In this document: one piece after another, positions 28,947 to 40,524 of the stretch | How the letters are laid out: every line of letters starts with the position of its first letter | How positions within the stretch are numbered: the stretch's first letter is position 1 | Origin: Nyssa sinensis | Lineage: Eukaryota > Streptophyta > Magnoliopsida > Cornales > Nyssaceae | Reading direction: 5' to 3' | Assembly (NCBI GenBank): GCA_008638375.1 | Contig: CM018031.1 | Coordinates: 2,455,001-2,519,000, forward strand | DNA: 64,000 nucleotides | Notes under the pieces: model-generated | What the model was told of the DNA's origin: nothing | The model's input: only the letters and a program-made list of their open reading frames with translations | The model's database searches: none | Translations under genes and position numbers: made by a program

Positions 28947-31526
28947 CACTTTGTTAACTCCTATCATGAGGGTCATGATCAATATGCATATACAAGTGAT
29001 TTCCTTGTCAGGCTATAGATACATAGCTACTATTGTAAATGATCCATGAGTTCAGTTTGAAACCAGTAAAAATGTTTTTGCATTAACTTGGTTGAGTAAT
29101 GTCATACAGACAACTACTAGTATGAAAAATCTCTATCAACAATGATGTAGCATCAAACTGTTAGTACAAAAATTGTTCCGACGTTTGCTCATCACCGATC
29201 TTCAACAAACTGAAATTTATATATGAGAAATGCTTAGTTGGGTTATTTGAGTTTTTTTAGGATCCAAAATAGAGAGAGTCTTGTAGGTTTGTTAAGTAGT
29301 GATCGTACAATACTCATTCTGTTAGTAAAAAAAAATGGGTTTATCATATATGCATTGTAGATGTCATCCAAAAGAAAAGAAGAACTAGAGAGTGACATTC
29401 AAAGGATTTTTGAGGCTTTTGAGAACTACTTGCTTGTTTACGATAAATTAAATAGTCCTAACTATCAGGATTTGTGAGGTTTGAGATTGAATTTTTATTT
29501 ATTGCAATCACTTTATCTTTAATTTCTAAGCTATTTAATAATTAAAACACTTTATTTCATACGAGTTCAAGTTTACAGTAGCACTAATTAGTGAAAAATG
29601 TAGTTAGTTTTTTTATTTTAGGTAAGTAAATGTTTAGAAACCAAAAAAGCCAAAAGGCAACTATACAAAGCAGAGCAAAACAGAGGCCCAGCTAACAAAA
29701 ACCTATTGATGCCAATCTGATATTGCATAAAGCTATATTAATAGCAGATGGTTTCACTTTTGGAGTACATTCTCATTTTGATTTGAATGGTTTTGGCTAC
29801 ATCAATATTAATACATTGAAGAGGTTAAAATGGTACAAAAGAAGAGAATGCAGTCCAAAGCTGCAGGACAATCGAATAATTTATATCAAAGTAGACTTTT
29901 GAAGTATTGGTTAAAACCTGTGGGTCATGTCCAAAAGGGAGTATATCGCCTGTAACGGCAATTGCACTCCCTGCATTAGGATACTTTTTAGGCATTAGAC
30001 ATGGAATTGGAAATGCATATTTTTTTTATGATGAGTGCTTTGGACAGTCGCAAGTGGCGCGAGGGACCATCCGATGACAGCCATCCCTACATTTTGGCAC
30101 TTATGATGGTCACACGCCACATGTAAAATATACAAACAGCTAGACATGTAAGATTAGATAATCGTGCCACGTGTAAAATATACAAACAGGTGTGATCGGA
30201 TAGTTGGGCCACTCATAACTATCCTTGGCGTTTCTCTTTTTAAAACAAATGATAAATTCTTCTTAAAAAAATAACAAACAAAACAATTGTACAAAAAGAA
30301 ATATAATTACTGGTGATATGAGTTCATATGAAAAGGGAGAAAGTGGAATCTTTGCAGAACTAAGAGTGATGCAGATACCATAGAATAGTCTAAAGATTCT
30401 CATTAAAAAATATAAAAAAAATAAAAAATCAAACACTGGGTGTTTTTAATTAGTGCATTTCTATTTCCTGCAGGCTGGTTTTTCTGCCTTACTAAATTAT
30501 CTTTTGTCTAAACATTGAAAACTACATAACATAATGAAAAGCATAGAGAAGACAACCATGCATACACCCACTTTATTCATACATTTCTTTACAGGTATAT
30601 ATCCTTTAAATGGAATCTCTTGATATATTCAATACTCAGGATGGTTCAAAGAAGGATAGGAGTTGGTCTTGTTTATTATAAACATGAAACCCAAAGTTCT
30701 ATCAAATCATAATAAAGTTCAAGTTCATTGAGAAACATAAACATGTCTTTTCTTTTGATCTGATTTGATATATAAATAAATAAAATTTCAAGCCAATGAG
30801 CTTGGTTGGTATGTCTGACATTAATCTTGGACCACATATATATATATAGCTAGATTTACTCAAAAGTAAACAGAAATATAAACTTCCAAATCGCAACTGG
30901 ACACGCACATGAATAGTTCGTTGCCAAAAGAGTTAAGGGATGTGGAGAGTAGGATCCTCTGTTCAAAGTCTCACTTCTCTCACGGGAATGTGTAATTAGT
31001 TTGTGAAGTTATGTTATCTAATAATTAATATTTTTTTTAAATTTTTTTTATAATATTTATTATTAAAAAAATAAAATAGTTATATATGTACTTACATATT
31101 TGCACACTAATACATAATACAAAATTGTTAGTGTCAAATATGCACCCTAAGCATACTCTATTACACTAGCGCAGTCCCTGTATTCTCTCAGTGTTCCGGT
31201 ACCAACCTGAAGAGCACAGAAGAAGAAGACTGCGACAGGGACTTCCTTTAAGCACAATAAAAATCAAGATAGCATGATAAGCCATGATTCCAGCTTAAAA
31301 GTCATAAGTTTTAGCTGTTGATTGACTTAGGATTCCCTTTCAATTTATTCATATACGCTTTGATTGTTTCGCAGAAATCAAATCAAGGAATGGATTAACA
31401 TTGCTAGATAGGGCTCCATAACCATAAATTTGAATGGCTAGGGAGCACTCCTGCTTGGTTTCTGCTCTTTGGTTGGTTGGTTGGTTGCCTTTCCCCTTTT
31501 GGGTTTCAATAAAATCCTTACTTTAC

Positions 31527-31574
<48 letters not shown>

Positions 31575-32852
31575 TACAGTTATTTGAATTATGAGATGAA
31601 TGGAAACATATTTAACCTCAATTAATCTGAGAAGTTTCTGAACATGACCTCAACCCCAACTCTATCCATACAAAAAGAAAACAACATTAATAATGACACA
31701 AAGAAGGAGATAAGGAAAAGTCATCTGTGTCCATTTCAGGAAACCAAAAAGATTCGTGCCAGTCAAAATTGCTAAGACAATGCTTGATGTTCCAACAAGA
31801 AATTAAGTGATCAGCTCATAGACAGTTAACCTGACCTTGAAGGAGTCTTGTGTACTGATCAATTCAAACTTCTGGGACTTGGACAAGAAGCACATAAATT
31901 TATGTTCAGAAACAAATGCTTTGCTATCCTACGTATAGAATGACATAATCCTAAGTAAACTTTTAAACGGTAGTATTTGGTTGGATCCACCAAATAAAAT
32001 GATGCATTTTAATTTTTAACATTATGCTAAACATGCTTAAACTTGATTAATTCTTTGCTAAATTTTTAAAGATCCGATGAGAAATGCCTTTGAGGCTACA
32101 ATCCATCAAATTGACTCATGTTTTGGAGTTTTACAGTTCGTTTAGATAAGTAAGAGAGAAAAGAAAAAAAATGAGAGTACTAGTTACGAGAAAAAGACAA
32201 GAGAGAAGAGGAGAGAGTAATCATTCATTTATGTTTGGATAACTAATGAAAGGAAAGGAGAAGAAAAACTAATATAATTCTTTCATCTTATTTGAAAATG
32301 ATAAAAGAAAGAAACGAAATGATTTTATATTATTTTACTATTATACCATTTTACTATTATAATCCTTTTATATATTTTGGCTTTTACAATTTTAAGGGTA
32401 ATATTAGTATTATTAAAAATTCATTAAATTCTTATTTTCTTTCCCTCCATTTCCTCTCCCTTTTGGAGGGATAACAAAATTGTTCAAATAAAGATTAAGT
32501 TCTCCCTCCCTCTCCCTCTCCCTCTCTTTTCCTCTCTTTCCTTCCTAATTTTTAAAACAAACATGATATAAGCTCGCATTCCTTCTACTTCCCTTCCTTT
32601 CCCTTCCCTTTATTTTCAATTTCTTCCATCCAAACATAGTATTAGGGTGATCAATAATTTTTCCAAATATAACCTTGTTGATCAGTATCCATTGTTGCTT
32701 TCAGATGAAGCCCATATTACCTCAAAATTTGAGAGGCCTCCAATGGAATTAGCATGACTACCATGACCGATTGATGCCGACCTGGTTGGCATCATCACAT
32801 GCCATATTAGACAAGAAGATACAATAGTCATGACATACATGTGATCATGCGC

Positions 32853-32887
<35 letters not shown>

Positions 32888-32903
32888 TGTATGTATGTAT
32901 GTG
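28947..32903. other. intergenic region between the BAHD and NF-YB genes
   Basis: No coding exon of a recognisable family is visible in these 4 kb. The region holds AT-rich DNA, an (AT)n microsatellite at about 31531-31569, a short GGTT repeat near 31471 and a possible nonautonomous element at 32.1-32.65 kb. A 50-bp repeat of GCCAC(A/G)TGTAAAATATACAA occurs at 30116 and 30166. Confidence 0.55.
32136..32640. mobile_element. possible nonautonomous DNA element with purine/pyrimidine arms
   Basis: The left arm begins CGTTTAGATAAGTAAGAGAG and is purine-rich. The right arm is pyrimidine-rich (CCTTCCTTTCCCTTCCC) and ends TTCTTCCATCCAAACATAG, so the two arms are roughly inverted (GTTTxGATA versus TCCAAAC). 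Similar purine arms with GTTTGGATAAGT occur near 47996, and pyrimidine arms ending CTTCCAAAC occur near 10034 and 47887. No clear target duplication was identified. Confidence 0.4.
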
Positions 32904-32913
32904 TATATAAATA
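32904..32913 (+). promoter_or_regulatory. TATA box of the NF-YB gene
   Basis: TATATAAATA lies 63 bp upstream of the NF-YB start codon and just downstream of a long (AT)n and GTAT repeat. The position implies a leader of about 35-40 nt. It is inferred from motif and distance. Confidence 0.55.
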
Positions 32914-32975
32914 GGAGTTTGACCGAGAAAGTGTCTATGTTGGACGTACAGCACCAAGTTCATTTCTCTCTGAAA

Positions 32976-33452
32976 ATGGTTGATAACATAGGTGCCACCG
33001 CCTCGGGTGATGATGGTTGTATCAAGGAACAAGACCGCTTGTTACCAATAGCCAACGTTGGTCGGATCATGAAGCAAATTTTGCCACCTAATGCAAAAAT
33101 CTCAAAGGAAGCTAAAGAAGCAATGCAAGAATATGTCTCCGAGTTCATAAGCTTTGTCACCGGTGAAGCATCTGAAAAGTGCCGGAAAGAGAGGCGGAAG
33201 ACGGTGAATGGTGATGATGTCTGCCGGGCTTTAGGAACACTGGGGTTTGATGACTATTCTGGACCACTAAAAAGGTATTTGGATAGATATAGAGAACTAG
33301 AAGGAGATAGAGCTAATCAAGACAAAGTAAGCAACAATGAAGAAAAAGAAGAGCCATCCTCTTATGGAGCATCCCAATCCCAACGAAGGAATATTCAGGC
33401 TGAAGCTTCTAGTCCAATTAATTTCAACTCGATTGTAAGGAATAATATATAG
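32976..33452 (+). CDS. NFYB: NF-YB transcription factor subunit (HAP3 / CBF-A, non-LEC1 type, NF-YB4/5-like)
   Basis: NF-YB pairs with NF-YC through histone folds, and the dimer recruits NF-YA to bind CCAAT boxes. The gene is intronless and encodes 158 aa. The start chosen is the ATG at 32976 ([13 protein letters not shown]). It directly follows a plausible TATA and leader, although the frame is open further upstream. The histone-fold B domain spans about residues 18-110: [60 protein letters not shown], then [20 protein letters not shown]. Lys in ISKEAKE, where LEC1-type proteins have Asp, places it in the non-LEC1 class. The sequence looks closest to Arabidopsis NF-YB5 and NF-YB4, by memory. 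The C-terminal tail is Ser/Glu/Gln-rich and poorly conserved. Confidence 0.95.
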   Translation: MVDNIGATASGDDGCIKEQDRLLPIANVGRIMKQILPPNAKISKEAKEAMQEYVSEFISFVTGEASEKCRKERRKTVNGDDVCRALGTLGFDDYSGPLKRYLDRYRELEGDRANQDKVSNNEEKEEPSSYGASQSQRRNIQAEASSPINFNSIVRNNI

Positions 33453-33837
33453 CTCTTCATCAAGGCTATTGTAATTTTTTTGGTCAGAGATTAAGGAGTA
33501 TTAATTTAACATCTGGATTTTAATTACTGTCTTGTTGATGAGTTCTTATATGGTTGCTTTAACTTTCATGAGCTTTCGGAGACTACAGGTCTTGGCCAAA
33601 AATCAATCTTAGGTTGTATTGGCAAATTTTATTCTAAAATTCGGTAAATATTTTTGACTGAAATTCACTTGATCCTGTTGATAAAATATAATATAGGCAT
33701 CTTTCACTTGCTTTTGAGCTAAACCATTGGTGGTTACTGGGATAATTCACTCTCTCAATGCAGTTCATAATCAGACTTGAATGCATTGTTATATATGTTC
33801 AATCTGATCTGATATATTGGAAGATAACCAAGTTTCC

Positions 33838-33879
<42 letters not shown>

Positions 33880-36800
33880 AGTTTCTCATATGTATATGGA
33901 CACACACACACACACACACACACACTAGTTTGTATGATGTTAGATTACATAAACCTTTACAATTCATATTTCCGGTTCTATATCTCAGAATTCATATTTC
34001 TGATCCTACTTGGCAGAATCCATGCTTGTTTGGAGGACAGGCACCATCTGAAGCCTCAAGTATCACCGACACCAAACATATGGGGTAGGAAGTCACTGTC
34101 TAGGTTTATATATGTGTAATAATTAATCAAGTTTTCACTGTCTAGGTTTATATATAATAGGTTTTTAAAGTCCACAAATATGTTGTTTATGTATTTGTAG
34201 ACCAGAGTTTTAAAATATGTCCATTGTTTAATTTAGGGTTTTTTTAGCCCCATATCTCTTTGCAGTCGGGGACCATTGTTAATTTTGTGGGGTAGACACT
34301 AATTACAGTATTTGTCATGAAAAACCCATACATATCTAGAGCATTAATTTTACATTTATCAAATACAAATGAACTGGGGAGAGAGATATATTAGGGTTAG
34401 GGTTAGGGTTAGGGTTAGGGTTAGGGTATCGAGGGTTATCCCATACATATTAGAATTAAACTTTTCCCATCAAGACAGTTTACAGTTTCCGTTGGGGTCT
34501 TTAATTGGCCTCTTACATGGAAAGATGATCCCAGAAAAACAAGACAGCTGAGGAGACAAAGACAAAAACCTAGAAACCAACGGCCAATTGTACTTCAATT
34601 CTGTAGTAATATATATGTAATAGTCTTTGTTGTAGTGGGAAGACTATTTCTTCAGTGTATGGAGCCCAAAATCCTAATTGAAGTACTACCTATATAGCAC
34701 TCTTCTTTTTAGGGGACATTAAAATAGGGTATGAATATCAAAATCCTGCCTTCACAGCTAGTCACCAACAACATGCTTTCCAATTCTAGAGCTTTTTTCG
34801 ATTCACTGTCCTCTCCATGGGATATGGGAACCAAAGCCACAGCTAATTGGCACCAATCAGTTTGTCGCCTAGTGTTTTTTGCCCTATTGACTTTGCTATA
34901 TAACTAGAGCACATCCAACTCTGGAACTCCCCATGTGACATCTAGCCACTCAGTGCAGTTCAATTGTCGCAATGTGCGCTATGACACATGCTGAAAGATG
35001 CCCTGGGTGACCGCTTCTAACGCTGCGCGCTTTGAAAAAAAAATTATCTGCCGACACCAATGCTAATAATGTACTACTTGGATTGGTGCATATGAATGGA
35101 AAATGCATAGTGGCACGTCATACATAACGCGAGCATGAGCTAGCTCACTGTGTTTCATTGATCAGTGAATTAGATGAATTTTAAGTCACAAAAGCTGGAT
35201 AAGAAACTTAACCCCCAGTCAATTGCATATGCATTAGGGTTCCCATATTTATTAACTCAATATAGTAAGGAGTTTCTTATTGAATGAAATGAGAAAAAAA
35301 AAAAAAAAAGAACACACAAACATGCAGGTTACTTGATCTGCATATAATTATATATGTTTCCTTTATACTAGTATATGCTTTTGTGATCATGTTATTAGGA
35401 CAAATACAAGTTAGGGTTCACTCAAGAATAGGTTTAATATAGATTTTAGGCAAAAGAAAGTTCTCACATCTCCCTTAGCACTATCCCATAAAAAGAAAAG
35501 AAAGTTAGTAATCAAATAATCATCTTTGACATCATAATTGATGTGATTCTAGTAGTAGGTCTCCACTAATCCGTTGAAATAACTCTTTGGAGTAGGCCCT
35601 CCATGGTTATCAGAGAAGAAAGAAAAGGGGCATTTTAAATGTTAAGGGTAAACGTTTGGGCGATATGGAATATTTAAGTTGAGATATTAAGTTGGATTGG
35701 CTAATTAGGAATATAAAAAATAATCAACATAAGTTACTAATTATATTCCTAGAAGTTGCTAAAGGGATCTCCTTGAAGTACCAGTCTGATATAAGAGACT
35801 CTCCCATTAGCTCTGTAGCGATGTGTCTGTTCTTCACACCCCAGCTTAATATGCTTTCCTAATTAAGTACACTTTTGATGATCTTGGGTTTTTTTTTAAA
35901 AAAGAAAAATTATAGATTGTGGTCTATTGACTACTTGTCTAGCATGCCTAGCATCATTTATATTCCAAAGCAAGATCGGTGCATGTTTATTTTGATTTTT
36001 GTGAAACTAAACTATCTTATATCTGTCATTGGTGCTGGGATACAGTTTTTGAGTGCCTGGAAGCAAACTTTCAAGACTTTGGTAGCTGAAGGAAGCAGGA
36101 TTACTAAGGGGACAGTAACTAAATTATGGTTATTGGGATAGTACTGCTGGTCATGAACGTTCCTTTGCCTAGATGAAATTCATGATCCAACTTTGCATCT
36201 TATCTGCTACCTAGTTAATTACCCCTCACCCCCCACACAGTTTCTCATTATCTTATTCTTCCTTCTATCTCTTTGCTTATTTATCTCATACACCAATATT
36301 GGTTGCCATGAATTTCTTTCGGTATTTATAATATAATCAAGCATCAAATCACCTTCCATGGTGATTGCAAGCAGTCCTCCTTAGAATATAGCTCTCAATA
36401 AAGTCCCCAGAATATATCTATGAAGGTACTAATTAATTAATAGTCTAATAATACTGTAAAACACTTGAGGTATACGGTTGTTGACATAGATTACCGGTGC
36501 CAAAAGCACGTTCGGTTAATATGTGTTAAAATGAGGTTCGTGATAGTTCATTAATGGGCTGAAAAGATAGAACAATCAAATGTAAAGACGGATCAATTCC
36601 ATCCAATTCAACATGCAAAGAAAGTGCATTTAGTTCTAAATCGAGCTATAATCGAGATTGTTGAGGATGAATTAATGGTTTTTTCCCGAGTTGTCATAAT
36701 GTACCGGCTCAACTAAAGATAACTTCCAAAAATATTTTTCCACTTGTTTGACCATAAATAATAAATACTTTTGTTGCCTTGAGCATGATTCTTAGTCTAT

Positions 36801-37878
36801 TAATGTACTCAAGATTATCCGTAACATAATAAATTATTTACAGCATCTAGATATTTATGCAATGAATCAGTACTATTAATGCGGATAACATGTCTTTTTT
36901 TTGTCCATCATTTGAATCATATGTTATTAAATGATTACGTAACTCAGTGTGTAATTGTATCCATGCATTCATGTAACCGTAACCTCATTTAAAAGTCGTT
37001 TTTGACACTTCCTAATTATTTTGCTTAATTCATTTGTGATTAGGTTCTTGTGTATAAAATTGATTCTTGAATTGTCTAAAGTTTGATTGTTTGAAAATAC
37101 TTAAATCTATATTACAGATAATAGCACATGTTTGATTCCAATTGGAGAAAAGTTTAGCTCAATTTCCTCTTGTTCTATGGTACATATTTAGGTATAATAT
37201 TGTCTATTAATCTCATGTACTTTTGAGAATGAATGTTAATCTGACATACATGTGAGAATAATCACTACGAAAAAATGTCAATTTCGATACTTTTTACTCT
37301 TACCAATATAGTAACAGAATAAGATCAAGAATTATTATTTCATTTAAAAATCCATTCTAAGCATACCAAATGTGAATCAATCCTTAATCTCGAGAATATG
37401 GTCAAGCAGTAAAGAATTGAAGGTTAAATTTTAAAATTTTGAGTTTGACTTTTTTTAAGTCATTAAAAGTTTGTTTCATTAATAATTTCAGAACTTTAAA
37501 ATTAGTCGCGTACAAATTGATCCGAATACTCAATTATCCAAATATATATATATATATAATTAGTTGAGATTGAAAATATATTTTTGAGTGTGTGTATTTT
37601 AATAAAAATGAATAATTTTTATTTCTCTTACGAAGTAATATTTTTCACGCGCTGAAAATGGTCCTACATATTGTGAAAGAAATAGAGACTTTCCGAGCAT
37701 GTTCCATAGCTGGAAGCCCTTACACGAGACGGAAATTTCGAGGCCCGAGAAACTTCTAACGCCAACCCACCACCACGGAAGAGTACTTGTTAACCTTAGA
37801 AAGCGTTTTCTCTCTGTCTCTCTGTTGTTGTGTTGCAAGTTTGTCAAACTCATTGCTAAAGCTGCTGAGAAGCTAAGC
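33453..37878. other. intergenic region between NF-YB and the cullin pseudogene
   Basis: I find no supported gene in these 4.4 kb. It contains (AT)n and (AC)n microsatellites near 33843-33926, a telomere-like TTAGGG tract (listed) and otherwise AT-rich sequence. The longest open frame, 35875-36141 on the plus strand, has no recognisable motifs. Confidence 0.55.
34391..34428. repeat. interstitial (TTAGGG)6 tract
   Basis: Six perfect tandem TTAGGG units are followed by TA. The common plant telomere unit is the 7-bp TTTAGGG; this tract has the 6-bp unit. Flanking DNA is ordinary AT-rich intergenic sequence, so this is an internal microsatellite, not a chromosome end. Confidence 0.9.
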
Positions 37879-40524
37879 ATGGCCAGTGGAGGTCACGTGA
37901 GAGCCATCACTTTCGAAGAAGGATGACCAGTGATGCAAGAGGGAATCAACAAACTCATAGACCGCATCGAAGGGGTTCATAAACATCAATTCACTTCCGA
38001 AAAGTATATGAATCTTTACACGTATCCTCTTCATCTTTTCTCTATTGTGTTTCTCTAAATTTAGTTATGATTTGTTTAGCTTAATTTTTCATCGGATGGG
38101 TATTCCTTAATTTGATCATCTTTATGCTTATATATTAGGAGTATAGGCTTATTCTTATATGTATGATGTGTTTAATGGATATATTTTCTTGAATATTTGA
38201 ATAAACTTATTTCTTTTTGATGGGTTTCTTGAATTTAATTGTTCAACTACAATTTTCAATTAGCAGTCGTAATTTAATGGGTTTGTTTTAGTCATGATTA
38301 AGGCGGTATGGTCTTTTACAACTAAAACCACAAAATACAGAGTTAAGGAAGAGCAGCATAGTTTATATGGTGGGCCATGTCCGAGGACGGCATGATTAAA
38401 ATTAACTTTTAGTAGAAATGGTAATAAAAAAATAAGATATGAGCTGAGTAAATGGTCTTAAATACAGGATTAGTTGACCCTAAATAGTTGGGATAATAGC
38501 TTGTTTATTTAATTTAGATTTACCCAAAAAAAAACGAGAGTTGATGTACTCGTGATTACTTAATTTAGCTGGGTTTCCTTTGTGGGTTTCTTATATTTCA
38601 ATGTTTAATATCAGAGAATAGTATTTGAGGTTGAGAGTGGATTTATTTAAATTAATGTATTCCTGTTTATTGAAATTGAATTAATAATATGATGTTCCCA
38701 ATAATATGATAAATTAAGAATTATTTTAGCTAGAGCAGTCTTAACTAGAATTCTGTAAGTTTAGTCATGCTCATTTAAAACAAGTTTTACTGATAGGTTT
38801 GCTTTCTTTCCTCATTATATTGTTTAATTACCATGTTTAAATAAGAATAGGTTTAAATGTGAATGATTTAAATTTAGCCATGATTATCTTAGTTCGAATT
38901 TCTCAAATGGGTATTTCTAGACTTGATTATTCTTATTATTATCTACGGAAACAGCAGTCTTAATATTTGTATATTGGGGTTACAGAAATTAGAGGAGTAA
39001 TAAGTTCAGATTATCATGGTAGTAGCTTCTTTAAGCTTAGTGTTGATCATCGATTAAGTTTGATTAATTTTCATTATTAGTTTCTTTTAATTAATTGTTC
39101 TAGTATATTATTTTCCACAATTACTTATACAGATGAACCTTTCTAAATTTAGCCACTCTTGTTTAAGTAAGTTTCTTGCTCTGTTATTTTTCCTCTGTCC
39201 TACTATTTTAGCACAATTTCAGGGAGTACTTAGTAGGAAGCATTTCTATTGTTCACTTCTTTTCTATTTGTAAATATGGTTTTGCATAACTTAACTCGGT
39301 TCACCAGAACTTCTTACAATATTTGTCAAATTGACCAATTCGGACCTGAAGCTCAAAAATTATATGAGCAATATAAGAAGACATTTGAGGATTATATCAC
39401 TTCAAAGGTCAGTGAAATTTATGAGGTTTTCCATGCATATTCCTCACTTACAAGTACACATGTGAAGAATTTGTTTTTATCATTCTTATTTCCAGGTATT
39501 GCCATCTTTACGGGGAAAGAAAGATGAGAGTTTATTAGAAGAGCTAGTTAATAGATGGAATAATCATAAAGTTATGACCAGATGGATTGCAAGATTCTTT
39601 GGTTATCTCAATAGATATTTCGTGAGTAAAAAAGGAGTTCCCTCAATGCATGGGACTAGCTAGTTGACCTTCTATAAACTGGTTGGTAATAGACTCCGAT
39701 TCTTGAATGAGATCAAGATCACTTTATTCTTAGCGGTTGTTTCTCTACATTTTTTCCCTCTTCATTGACAAGTTTTAATGTGGTTTATGGTCTAGGTTTA
39801 TGGTGAAATTAATGATCATGTGAGGGACGCTGTAATATCTATGGTATGTTTTATTCATAAAATTTGAAGTGAGTCTGTTGGTTTTTTCATTATGGTTCAA
39901 GTCTATTTGTCTTTCTGAACTGAACTTAATGAAGCCTTATGTCCCTACAATTTAAGTTCAGCCACATGAACTCTTCTTTGCCTTTTTACCGTTTATGAGA
40001 GTATATCTTTCATTAAGTTAGGCTTGCATGAACTCTTCTTTTCCTTCTTTCCATTTCTAGGAGTATATCTATTATTAAATTAAGCCATCTTGACATTCTT
40101 CAGAGACTTGACTTAGTGAATTTTTGGCCTTCTCTTCATCCTCCATTTGCTCTCACTTATCATCATAGTTGCAACTACATAATACAAGTCCTTAATCACG
40201 TGAATCTTTCTAATTGATAATCTTCTTCTTTAGAACCTATCAAATTTCTAAGGAAACTTTAGTATGCTTCTAAAGTTAATTAGAGGTCAGATAAGTTATT
40301 TTCCCCTTTCTAACGCTTCCCTCCAATCACCCTTGTATGAATGTATAATGTCGTGACAATTTTATAGAAAGATAATGACTTCATTTGAAGTAGGAAATGA
40401 AGTGTTGAAATTCTGCGAATGGTAAATTATATCTTTTAATTTTGATGTGTTGTCCTAGCAGTCCAAAAGTATTTTCTTGGCATTCACTGCATGTGTAAGA
40501 AAGTTGATGTAGATTGATCGGGTA

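Noticed and set aside
33755..34119. Overlapping open frames of YIYIYIY and HTHTHT type
   Set aside because: They are translations of the (AT)n and (AC)n microsatellites and carry no protein signal. The same applies near 31434, 43976 and 48435.
34391..34428. True telomere or chromosome end
   Set aside because: There are only six units, with ordinary AT-rich sequence and genes on both sides.
37599..37878. Separate coding gene upstream of the cullin pseudogene, open in both strands
   Set aside because: No family match. The plus-strand frame simply runs into the pseudogene's first exon and its TGA, so it is probably its old 5' leader.
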